A stretch of 64,000 nt of DNA, from the NCBI GenBank assembly GCA_023146255.1, contig JAGLCJ010000016.1, positions 24,769 through 88,768 of the forward strand, written 5' to 3'. Within the stretch, counting starts at the first letter, position 1. Each line of letters begins with the position of its first letter. The translations under genes were made by a program, and so were the position numbers. Origin of the DNA: Alcanivoracaceae bacterium (GTDB taxonomy: Bacteria; Pseudomonadota; Gammaproteobacteria; Pseudomonadales; Alcanivoracaceae). Positions 9,023 to 16,572 of the stretch are shown here, piece after piece. The notes below the pieces were generated by a model. It did no database searches. It was not told the origin of the DNA and saw only the letters and a list, made by a program, of their open reading frames with translations.

Positions 9023-9136
9023 GGCCGGCGCACCTGACGGGACTTGCCGGGACTGTGTGAGGCATGGATGCCGAACACAAGCCCCCAGGGATGGGTTCAC
9101 GGCGGGTCCCGGCAAGTCCCGTCAGGTGCGCCGGCC
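9023..9136 (+). repeat. 114-nt palindromic element, family 1, copy 2
   Basis: Perfect 31-nt arms (9023-9053 and 9106-9136) flank a 52-nt core. Internal hairpins are GGCAT/ATGCC (9061-9072) and CCC/GGG (9084-9095, loop AGGGAT). This is the cleanest copy. It lies 40 bp after the phosphofructokinase stop and 45 bp before a 64-codon gene, so it could form in the 3' UTR of one or the leader of the other. Confidence 0.92.
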
Positions 9137-9181
9137 GGTTCGATCACCACCAGACCCGTTCACCACGAAGAGGCATCCGTG

Positions 9182-9376
9182 ATGAAAGTCCTTGCAGAGA
9201 TGAGCAAAAAGGAATTTGTATACGAGTGCGCCACCCGGGCACTGGCGGCCAGCTTTGCCAACCCGACGGCCAAGCCGTCGATTGCCAGCATGGTCCGCGA
9301 CGCCGAAAACCTGTGGAACGAATTGCAGGAATGGGAATCACTGGAATCATCGTCATCACAAGGAGTATCACCATGA
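9182..9376 (+). CDS. Small hypothetical protein
   Basis: A 64-residue protein, helical and acidic at its C-terminus (NLWNELQEWESLESSSSQ), with no signal or motif that I recognise. GAAGAGG precedes the ATG at 9182. Its stop TGA overlaps the start of the rhodanese gene (ATGA at 9373-9376), which supports it being translated. A longer upstream frame reads through the palindromic element and was rejected. Function unknown. Confidence 0.6.
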   Translation: MKVLAEMSKKEFVYECATRALAASFANPTAKPSIASMVRDAENLWNELQEWESLESSSSQGVSP

Positions 9377-9753
9377 AACGTTTTGTCTCCGCCTCACTGC
9401 TCTGCCTGTCCCTGATTGGCGTCCCGGCGCTGGCCGCCGAGAACGTCTCGGTGGAAACCCTTGCCGGCCAGATTGCCAGCGGCAAGGCACCGCTGATCAT
9501 TGACGTGCGCACCGAGGATGACTTCCTCGCCGGCCGCATCCCCGGTGCCCGCCTGATCCCGCATACCGAGATGGGCAACTACGTCGACAGCCTGTCGGCC
9601 TACAAGGACGAGCCGATCCTGCTCTACTGCCGTACCGGCAACCGCTCAGGTCAGGCCGCCGCCGTGCTGGAGAAGGCCGGTTTCACCAAGGTTCAGGTGC
9701 TGGAGGGCAGCTTCCCGGGCTGGGAAGCGGCCGGTCACAAGGTCCAGAAGTAA
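9373..9753 (+). CDS. Periplasmic rhodanese-domain protein
   Basis: A 126-residue protein with a cleavable signal peptide (MKRFVSASLL, Leu-rich core, cleavage after ALA at about residue 22) and one rhodanese domain: IIDVRTEDDFLAGRIPGA and the active-site loop YCRTGNRSGQA with its catalytic Cys. It could carry persulfide or sulfurtransferase activity in the periplasm; the substrate is unknown. An AGGAG site lies inside the preceding small gene and the two overlap by four bases. Confidence 0.88.
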   Translation: MKRFVSASLLCLSLIGVPALAAENVSVETLAGQIASGKAPLIIDVRTEDDFLAGRIPGARLIPHTEMGNYVDSLSAYKDEPILLYCRTGNRSGQAAAVLEKAGFTKVQVLEGSFPGWEAAGHKVQK

Positions 9754-9760
9754 CTCCGTC

Positions 9761-9789
9761 CGGACCATGCCGTTCACCGGCATGGTCCG
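9761..9789 (+). terminator. 12-bp hairpin after rhodanese gene
   Basis: A perfect 12-bp stem (CGGACCATGCCG and its complement) with loop TTCAC starts eight bases after the rhodanese stop. No T-run follows, so it may stabilise the 3' end or assist termination rather than act as a classic intrinsic terminator. Confidence 0.45.
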
Positions 9790-9831
9790 ACAGCCCCGCT
9801 CACAAAGTGGCCTGCCCCGGTTTTCCGTTGC

Positions 9832-9837
9832 TATAAT
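9832..9837 (+). promoter_or_regulatory. -10 element of the ppa promoter
   Basis: A consensus TATAAT lies 35 bp before the ppa ATG, preceded by TTGC. No good -35 is found at 16-18 bp. The predicted leader is about 30 nt and includes AAGGAC as ribosome binding site. The call rests on the -10 match and position only. Confidence 0.5.
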
Positions 9838-9872
9838 CCGCGCCCCCAGCAACCTCCGGTAAAGGACAGATC

Positions 9873-10403
9873 ATGGATTTTGACAAGGTTCCGGCGGGCA
9901 AATCCCTGCCTGACGACATCTACGTAGTCATCGAGATTCCGGCCAACAGCTCGCCGATCAAGTACGAGATCGACAAAGACAGCCACGCCGTATTCGTCGA
10001 CCGCTTCATGGCCACGCCGATGTTCTACCCGGCCAACTACGGCTATATCCCGCAGACCCTGTCCGAAGACGGCGATGCTCTGGACGTACTGGTCGTGACC
10101 CCGTATCCGGTGGTGCCGGGCTCTGTAATCCGCGCCCGTCCGGTCGGCATGCTGAACATGAGCGACGAAGCCGGCAAAGATGCCAAGCTGATCGCCGTAC
10201 CGCACGACAAGCTGTCGGCGATGTACCACAAGATCAAGGAAGTCAGCGACCTGCCGGAACTGCTGATCAAGCAGATCGAGCACTTCTTCGAGAACTACAA
10301 GGATCTCGAGCCGGGCAAGTGGGTAAAAGTGGATGGCTGGGCTGATGCCGCCGCCGCTCGCGCCGAAATCATCAAAGCTGCCGAAGCCTACAACAAAGGC
10401 TGA
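9873..10403 (+). CDS. ppa: Inorganic pyrophosphatase
   Basis: A 176-residue soluble family I pyrophosphatase that hydrolyses PPi to two phosphates and so pulls biosynthetic reactions forward. The metal-binding signature DALDVLV (D-x-D-x-x-D type, in EDGDALDVLVV, about residues 65-75) is present, with FYPANYGYIPQT just before it. Length matches the bacterial hexameric enzymes. It is followed by a strong terminator. Confidence 0.96.
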   Translation: MDFDKVPAGKSLPDDIYVVIEIPANSSPIKYEIDKDSHAVFVDRFMATPMFYPANYGYIPQTLSEDGDALDVLVVTPYPVVPGSVIRARPVGMLNMSDEAGKDAKLIAVPHDKLSAMYHKIKEVSDLPELLIKQIEHFFENYKDLEPGKWVKVDGWADAAAARAEIIKAAEAYNKG

Positions 10404-10416
10404 TCGCAACCTTGCG

Positions 10417-10448
10417 AAAAAAGCCCCGCCATGGCGGGGCTTTTTTTT
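10417..10448 (+). terminator. Intrinsic terminator of ppa
   Basis: A GC stem AAGCCCCGCC/GGCGGGGCTT with a 2-nt AT centre, preceded by A-run and followed by eight T. It lies 14 bp after the ppa stop and 42 bp before the MFS start. Confidence 0.9.
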
Positions 10449-10489
10449 GCCCGGCGTGCTACAAATCAGCGCTGACTGGCGGAGCGTAT

Positions 10490-11689
10490 ATGTCCAACCC
10501 CTATCTGCAGGAAAAACGTAACGTTGCCATTCTGGTTACCAGCCAGACCCTGTATATGGTGGCATCGATCACGGTGATGACATTAAGCGGTGTGGTCGGC
10601 CTGCGACTCAGCCCGGACCCGGGAATGGCAACGCTGCCTATTGCGATGATGATGCTTGGTGCACTGGTCTCGACACTGCCCGCTTCGCTGTTCATGAAGC
10701 GAGTCGGCCGGCAAACCGGTTTTATTACCGGCGCCGCGCTCGGTGGTGTTGCCGGCGGCACGCTGGCATTTATTGGCATTGCCCAGCAATCCTTTGCCCT
10801 GTTCTGCGCCGGCAACCTGTTGATCGGTTTGTATCAGGGCTTTGCCATGTACTACCGCTTCGCAGCGGCCGACGTCGCCAGCCCGGCGTTTCGCAGCCGG
10901 GCCATTTCCTTTGTCATGGCCGGCGGTGTGGTGGCGGCATTTCTCGGCCCATGGAATGCCAGCCTGACCAATGACTGGGTTACCTCTGTACCTGATGGCA
11001 GCCCGTATCTGATCATTGCCTCGCTGGCGTTGCTGGCGATTTTCCTGCTGGCATTTTTACGCGTACCGCCGAGCGGCGAACCACAGCCGGGTGACCTGTC
11101 TCGCTCGCTGACCGAGATTGCCTTGCAACCACAGTTTGTTGTCGCCGTGCTGGCCGCGTCGATTGGTTATGCCGTAATGGCACTGGTGATGACGGCAACA
11201 CCGTTATCGATGCGCGCTGCCGGGTTTGAACGCAGCCAGATGGCGATGGTGATGCAGTGGCATGTACTTGGCATGTTTGCACCATCGTTTGTTACCGGCA
11301 GTCTGATCGCCCGTTTCGGCGTCAGCCGGATCATTCTTACCGGCTGTGCATTGCTCGTTGGCACTGCACTGATTGCCAGTCAGGGCAACAGCCTGATGCA
11401 TTTCTTTGTCGCGTTGGTGCTACTCGGCATTGGCTGGAATTTTCTGTTTATCGGCGGCAGCTCCCTGCTTACCGGCACCCACAGCGAAACTGAACGCGGC
11501 AAGGTGCAGGGCGTCAACGACCTGCTGATTTTTGCCATGGTGGCAGTCAGCTCATTGCTGGCCGGAAAATTACTGCATCTGCTCGGCTGGGCCAGCATGA
11601 ATCTGGCCATGTTACCAATGGTGGCCCTGGTGGCGGCCGCCACGCTTTGGCTGACCTTCAGACAGCGGCGTCAGGACAACATCGCCTGA
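10490..11689 (+). CDS. MFS transporter
   Basis: A 399-residue polytopic protein with about 12 hydrophobic segments and an internal repeat typical of the major facilitator superfamily. The loop SLFMKRVGRQTGFI between the second and third helices resembles motif A. The ATG at 10490 follows GGAG; an in-frame upstream codon at 10412 overlaps the ppa terminator and was rejected. Substrate cannot be told. It converges with the molybdopterin oxidoreductase gene, 20 bp between stops. Confidence 0.87.
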   Translation: MSNPYLQEKRNVAILVTSQTLYMVASITVMTLSGVVGLRLSPDPGMATLPIAMMMLGALVSTLPASLFMKRVGRQTGFITGAALGGVAGGTLAFIGIAQQSFALFCAGNLLIGLYQGFAMYYRFAAADVASPAFRSRAISFVMAGGVVAAFLGPWNASLTNDWVTSVPDGSPYLIIASLALLAIFLLAFLRVPPSGEPQPGDLSRSLTEIALQPQFVVAVLAASIGYAVMALVMTATPLSMRAAGFERSQMAMVMQWHVLGMFAPSFVTGSLIARFGVSRIILTGCALLVGTALIASQGNSLMHFFVALVLLGIGWNFLFIGGSSLLTGTHSETERGKVQGVNDLLIFAMVAVSSLLAGKLLHLLGWASMNLAMLPMVALVAAATLWLTFRQRRQDNIA

Positions 11690-11709
11690 TCGCCACCACC
11701 GGAAGCGGC

Positions 11710-13929
11710 TCAACCCGCTGCGCGCACCTGCACCGGCTGACCGTTGAGAATCGCCGTGCCGGTCAATGCATCGGTATGATCATTGCGAATCACGTCGTTG
11801 ATGCTGACGCCAGCATGACGGCTGGCGACGCCCATGCGTACACCTTCACGGGCATGGCCAAAACCATGTGGAATGCTGATCACACCTGACATAATGCTGT
11901 CGGTAATTTCCGCCGGCAGGCAAATGCTGCCTGCTTCGGTACTGACTTCCACCTCGGCGCCATCTGCAATACCAAGACGCTCAGCATCCTGCGGATGCAA
12001 CATCACTGTGCAGCGGGTTTTGCCTTTCACCAGTCGCTGACTGTTGTGCATCCAGGAATTATTGCTGCGCACATGGCGGCGACCAATCAAACGCAACTGA
12101 TCGTCGGCCTGCGGCGAGACCTGCTCCAGTGCTTCCAGCTCATGAATGTAAACCTGTGGCACCAGATGGATGCGCTGATCGCGAGTGTAGAGCCGATCCG
12201 GCAGCGCCGGCTGCAGCGGGCCAAGATCAATGCCATGCGGCTCGGCAATCACTTTCTCCAGCGTCAGCCCATCACTGTCCTGTTGCATTGGAATGTTACC
12301 GCTGCCCAGCAAGGGCAAGCGTGCCAGCAACGCACGCAGACTGTTGATCCTGCCACGCCAGTCTCCATATGGACCGAGCCGCAGACCCAGATCAATTATG
12401 CCGGTGTCACCCAGACGTGATAGCACCCGATGCAGTGCCTTGGCCTTGATGCTGGACCAGCGGTCACGACTGTTCAGCCGGGTAATCAGCTCAAGCAGTA
12501 TCTGCCAGTCATGCAGCGCGCCGGATTCCGGCTCGAACAGCGCCGGCGAAAACTTGATGGTATTACGCACCGCCACCAGATGAAACACCGGGTCAAACTG
12601 GGCATGTTCGAGCTGGCCTGTGGGCGGCAGAATAATGTCCGCATGACGGGTGGTTTCGTTGATGTAAAAATCAATCGACACCATGAAGTCGAGACCGGAA
12701 AACGCCTGATCCAGACGCTGACCATCCGGGCAAGACAGCACCGGATTGCCGGCGTGGGTCACCATGGCGCGAATCTGGCCCTTGCCCGGAGTGAGAATTT
12801 CGTCGGCCAGTGTTGCCACCGGAAACTCACCGCCGAATTCCGGCATTTGCCGCACCCGACTGCGAAACCGGGCGAAGCCGCCAGTTTCACCGGTCATGCC
12901 AGCAATGCCGACTACGTCAAACGCAGGCTTGGTAAACATCAGGCCGCCGGCACGATCAAAATTACCGGTAACAATATTCATCGCATACACCAGCCAGGCA
13001 CTTAAACCACTGTGCCGTGAAGTGGTGGTACCGACCCGGCTATAGGCCGCAGCGCAATTCGCCGCGGCAAAGTCACGGGCGATCTGCTTGATAGTTTCTC
13101 CGGGTATGCCGGTATGCCTCGCCGCTCGCTCAGCGGTCCACGGCTTGACCAGACCCTGTAGCAACTCAAGACCATCGATCATGTCGACCAGATGCCCCGG
13201 CTTCGCCAGTCGCTCGGCGAACAGCACATTGAGCAACCCCAGCAGCAAGAACACATCCGTACCGGGGCGGATAAAGTGATGGGCATCGGCGACTTCTGCG
13301 GTCTCGGTGCGGCGCGGGTCCAGCACAACGATCTTGCCACCACGACTGCGAATGGCCTTCAAGCGGTTACGCATGTCCGGGGCCGTCATAATGCTGCCGT
13401 TGGAGGCCATCGGGTTGGCGCCGATCACCAGAAAATATTCGGTGCGATCAATGTCCGGCACAGGGAACAGTGCCTGATGGCCAAACATCTTCAGGCAGGC
13501 CAGCTGGTGCGGCAGCTGATCCACGGAGGTCGCGCTGTAGCGGTTACGACTGCCAAGCGCACGAATAAACGGCAGCAGCATTAACAGGGCGCCGTGGTTA
13601 TGGGCCGTGGGATTGCCAGCGTACAAACCAATCGCCTCACCGCCATGCTCCCGGCGAATCGCTTTCAGGCGCGTGGCGGTTTCATCCAGCGCCTCCTGCC
13701 AGCTGATCTCCTGCCAACCATTGGCAGTACGCCGGACCGGCCGGCGCAGCCGGTCCGGATCCTGATGCAGGTCCTGCAGCGCCACCGCCTTCGGGCAGAT
13801 ATGACCGCGACTGAAGGGATCGCTCTTGTCGCCACGAATAGCGGTGATGGTGTCGCCGGCAAGCTCAATCTCGATGCCGCACATGGCTTCACAGAGGTTG
13901 CAGGTACGGTGGTGAAGACGGGTTTCCAT
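11710..13929 (-). CDS. Molybdopterin-dependent oxidoreductase
   Basis: A 739-residue protein of the DMSO reductase superfamily (formate dehydrogenase/nitrate reductase-like). The N-terminus has CNLCEAMCGIEIE, followed by GHICPKA, the four-Cys [4Fe-4S] site. Further segments are AVALQDLHQDPDRL, YAGNPTAHN, VVLDPRRTETA and a C-terminal cofactor-binding domain. There is no Tat signal, so it should be cytoplasmic. No partner iron-sulfur or diaphorase subunit lies next to it, so the electron partner and substrate are unknown. Start 13929 follows GGAG; the longer frame to 13980 lacks support. Confidence 0.87.
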   Translation of the reverse strand: METRLHHRTCNLCEAMCGIEIELAGDTITAIRGDKSDPFSRGHICPKAVALQDLHQDPDRLRRPVRRTANGWQEISWQEALDETATRLKAIRREHGGEAIGLYAGNPTAHNHGALLMLLPFIRALGSRNRYSATSVDQLPHQLACLKMFGHQALFPVPDIDRTEYFLVIGANPMASNGSIMTAPDMRNRLKAIRSRGGKIVVLDPRRTETAEVADAHHFIRPGTDVFLLLGLLNVLFAERLAKPGHLVDMIDGLELLQGLVKPWTAERAARHTGIPGETIKQIARDFAAANCAAAYSRVGTTTSRHSGLSAWLVYAMNIVTGNFDRAGGLMFTKPAFDVVGIAGMTGETGGFARFRSRVRQMPEFGGEFPVATLADEILTPGKGQIRAMVTHAGNPVLSCPDGQRLDQAFSGLDFMVSIDFYINETTRHADIILPPTGQLEHAQFDPVFHLVAVRNTIKFSPALFEPESGALHDWQILLELITRLNSRDRWSSIKAKALHRVLSRLGDTGIIDLGLRLGPYGDWRGRINSLRALLARLPLLGSGNIPMQQDSDGLTLEKVIAEPHGIDLGPLQPALPDRLYTRDQRIHLVPQVYIHELEALEQVSPQADDQLRLIGRRHVRSNNSWMHNSQRLVKGKTRCTVMLHPQDAERLGIADGAEVEVSTEAGSICLPAEITDSIMSGVISIPHGFGHAREGVRMGVASRHAGVSINDVIRNDHTDALTGTAILNGQPVQVRAAG

Positions 13930-14020
13930 GGCCAGCTCCGCAAGGGGGATGGCACAGTCTGCCCCTGAGCCGCCGGCCACTCAAGTCAGTCAATAACGAC
14001 AATTTGATCCTTATCGCCAG

Positions 14021-14049
14021 TTGGTGCCGGCGGTAAGCCGGGCTAGACT
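14021..14049 (+). promoter_or_regulatory. Weak candidate promoter of the hybrid kinase
   Basis: TTGGTG (14021-14026) and TAGACT (14044-14049) are separated by 17 bp and lie 39 bp before the GTG start. Both boxes are partial matches, so this is tentative. Confidence 0.3.
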
Positions 14050-14087
14050 GCCGAAGGGACATACTGACTCGAATAACAAGGACGCCT

Positions 14088-16502
14088 GTGCACAAACTTA
14101 GCCTGACCCGGACGCTGTCTCATCTGCTGTTGCTGACCCTGCTGTTGGCGCCGGTCAGTGGCAGCAGCGCCGCATTGGTGTCTGGCGGCGGCAATCAGTT
14201 GCTGGAGTCGATGCAATGGCTGCGCGACCCGGATCACCAGCTCGGCCCCCGTGAAGCGCTGACTCGGCTGCGGGAACAGGGGAGCTTGAACGAACGCGGC
14301 AATCATCCTGCCTTCGGCTTTGATCGCAGCGCCATCTGGTTTCTTATTCCGCTGCACAATGACACCAATGAGCTGGACTGGATTATCCAGGCCGGCCGGC
14401 CGCACATGGACAACCTCGACCTGTTCCTGTTCGATCAGCAGGATCAGCTGATTGCCAGTTTCCGTCATGGCGACCAGGTGCCCTGGAGTGAGCGCCCTTA
14501 CCCACATACCAACCTGCTATTCCCGCTGGAACTGAAACCGGGGCAGGACTACCGGCTGGTGTTCCGGGCCGCATCGGTCGGTGCCATCGAGCTGCCACTG
14601 GTGACGATGACGCCCTACGCGTTCCAGCAGTACGACACCGTGTTCCAGAATTTCGTTGGCCTGTACCTGGGTGCCATTGGCGTCATGCTACTGTTCAACC
14701 TGTTGCTGTACTTCTCCATCCGCGACAGCAGTTATCTGATGTACTGCCTCTACCTCGCCGGCCTGCTTGGCTATCTGACCAGCCGTGAAAGTCTGCCGTT
14801 CAAGTTACTGTGGCCGGAACAGCCATGGCTGAACAATCCGGTGCAGGCGGCCTCGGCGATTCTCGGCACCGGCTTTGTCGCATTGTTTGCCTGCGACTTC
14901 ATGCGTCTGCGCGAGTCCCGACCACGCATCGGTCACGCTATCCATTACGCCGGCTGGAGTCTGGTAATCATCGCGCCGCTATCAACACTGGTAGAAACCG
15001 GCACCGTGCTGCGCATTGTCACCGCCAGCGCCGCCTTCCTGGTGCTGCCAATCATTGCCATTACCATTGACCGGATTCGCGCCGGCTATCGGCCGGCTCG
15101 CTATTTCCTGCTGTCCTTCAGTCCGTTTGCGGTAATGGTTGTACTGTTCATGCTGAAGACCTACTCGTTCATTGATAGCAGCTGGCTGATCGATCATGGT
15201 TTTGAGATTGGTAGCATGATCGAGGCTTGGCTGCTGTCATTCGCGCTGGCCTATCGCTTTACCATGCTTCGTGATGAAAACGAACGCATGCAACGCGACG
15301 CCACCGTCGAGCTGGAACAAAGGGTGATCGAGCGCACCCGTGAGTTGCACAATGCCCTGAACGCGCGCAGCCAGTTTCTGGCGGTAATGAGCCATGAAAT
15401 ACGCACCCCGCTGAACGGCATTATCGGCACGGTCGACATGCTCAAAGATGGTGTCCAGGATCCTGAACAACAACGCCACCTGCACGTTATTGAGCAGTCA
15501 GGCAACACCTTGCTGGCACTGATCAACGACATCCTTGACTACGCCAGCATCGAATCCGGCAAGGTGCCGATCATTTCCGAACAGTTCAATCTGCCGGCAC
15601 TAAGCAGTGAGACGGCTGGCCTTTACGCCCAGAACGCGAAAAGAAAAGGTTTGAACATCAATCTGGATGTGGACCCCAACATCGGCACTCTGTGTCAGGG
15701 CGACCCGGTTCGACTGCGGCAGATTCTCGGCAATCTGATCAGCAACGCGGTGAAATTTACCGAGCATGGAGAGGTCCGGGTCAGCCTGCGCCGCGACCAT
15801 GACAATGCAGACTATGCCCTGTTCGAAGTGGCAGACACTGGTATCGGCATTGCCCCGGATACTCTCAGCCAGCTGTTTGAATTGTTCCAGCAAGCCGACA
15901 GCTCGACCCGTCGCCGTTATGGCGGCACCGGGCTGGGTCTGGCCATCTGCCGTCAGCTGGTGGAGCTGCTCGGCGGCGAGATCGGAGTCCAGAGCACGCC
16001 GGGCAAGGGCTCGCGATTCTGGTTCCGACTGCCGCTACCGCAAACATCGGTTGAACAGCGACAGGCCGAAGCGATCGACAGGGCCGGCGAGAACAGAACT
16101 CCGGGGGTAAGGCTGCTGATTGTCGACGACAATCACGTTAACCTGCTGGTGGCGCAGGGACTGGCACGAAAGCTTGGCCATCAAGTGGAAGTGGCAGAAA
16201 GCGGTCCGGAAGCCATTGCCGTGCTCCTCAATGACAGTCGCCCGTATGATCTTATTCTGATGGATTGCGAGATGCCGGACATGGACGGCTTTGAAACTAC
16301 CGCGGAAATTATTCGCCTGCAGAACGAAGGCAAGGTGCCACCGATTCCGATTGTTGCACTGACCGCCCATGCCGTGCCGGACAAGATTCGCGCCTGCCAT
16401 GACGCCGGCATGATCAGCCACATCGCCAAACCGATTAACAGCGAGAAGCTGGACCGAGAACTGCGCACCATCCTCCATCTTGATCAGCACGACACCGCCT
16501 AG
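14088..16502 (+). CDS. Hybrid sensor histidine kinase (7TMR-DISM)
   Basis: An 804-residue membrane sensor. Order: signal peptide (about 1-28), periplasmic 7TMR-DISM extracellular domain (about 40-175) that may bind small ligands or carbohydrates, seven membrane segments (about 185-400), HisKA with MSHEIRTPLNG (phosphoacceptor His436), HATPase with a GTGLGLAICRQL G-box, and a C-terminal receiver with LLIVDDN and phosphoacceptor Asp726 in LMDCEMPDMDG. No HPt domain or separate response regulator is nearby, so phosphate must go elsewhere. It starts with GTG after AAGGAC. Its stop lies inside a REP hairpin. Confidence 0.93.
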   Translation: MHKLSLTRTLSHLLLLTLLLAPVSGSSAALVSGGGNQLLESMQWLRDPDHQLGPREALTRLREQGSLNERGNHPAFGFDRSAIWFLIPLHNDTNELDWIIQAGRPHMDNLDLFLFDQQDQLIASFRHGDQVPWSERPYPHTNLLFPLELKPGQDYRLVFRAASVGAIELPLVTMTPYAFQQYDTVFQNFVGLYLGAIGVMLLFNLLLYFSIRDSSYLMYCLYLAGLLGYLTSRESLPFKLLWPEQPWLNNPVQAASAILGTGFVALFACDFMRLRESRPRIGHAIHYAGWSLVIIAPLSTLVETGTVLRIVTASAAFLVLPIIAITIDRIRAGYRPARYFLLSFSPFAVMVVLFMLKTYSFIDSSWLIDHGFEIGSMIEAWLLSFALAYRFTMLRDENERMQRDATVELEQRVIERTRELHNALNARSQFLAVMSHEIRTPLNGIIGTVDMLKDGVQDPEQQRHLHVIEQSGNTLLALINDILDYASIESGKVPIISEQFNLPALSSETAGLYAQNAKRKGLNINLDVDPNIGTLCQGDPVRLRQILGNLISNAVKFTEHGEVRVSLRRDHDNADYALFEVADTGIGIAPDTLSQLFELFQQADSSTRRRYGGTGLGLAICRQLVELLGGEIGVQSTPGKGSRFWFRLPLPQTSVEQRQAEAIDRAGENRTPGVRLLIVDDNHVNLLVAQGLARKLGHQVEVAESGPEAIAVLLNDSRPYDLILMDCEMPDMDGFETTAEIIRLQNEGKVPPIPIVALTAHAVPDKIRACHDAGMISHIAKPINSEKLDRELRTILHLDQHDTA

Positions 16503-16564
16503 GAGCGACCGAGCGGCCGCGAAATCTTTCTATCAGGAAATTTCGCCGCCGATCGACGGCTCCT
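16501..16564. repeat. REP-like hairpin
   Basis: AGGAGCGACCGAGCGGCCGC and an imperfect complement ending in CTCCT enclose an inner stem GCGAAAT/ATTTCGC. It belongs to the REP type common in Pseudomonas-like genomes (GGAGCGGCC...GCCGCTCC). Its left end includes the TAG stop of the histidine kinase gene; the VWA gene ends eight bases beyond it. Confidence 0.8.
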
Positions 16565-16572
16565 GCAAAAAT

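Noticed and set aside
9044..9181. Coding reading of the family 1 palindromes (similar short peptides arise from all three copies)
   Set aside because: The shared peptide comes from the conserved core. Differences between copies keep base pairs, not amino acids, and the arms give unrelated peptides.
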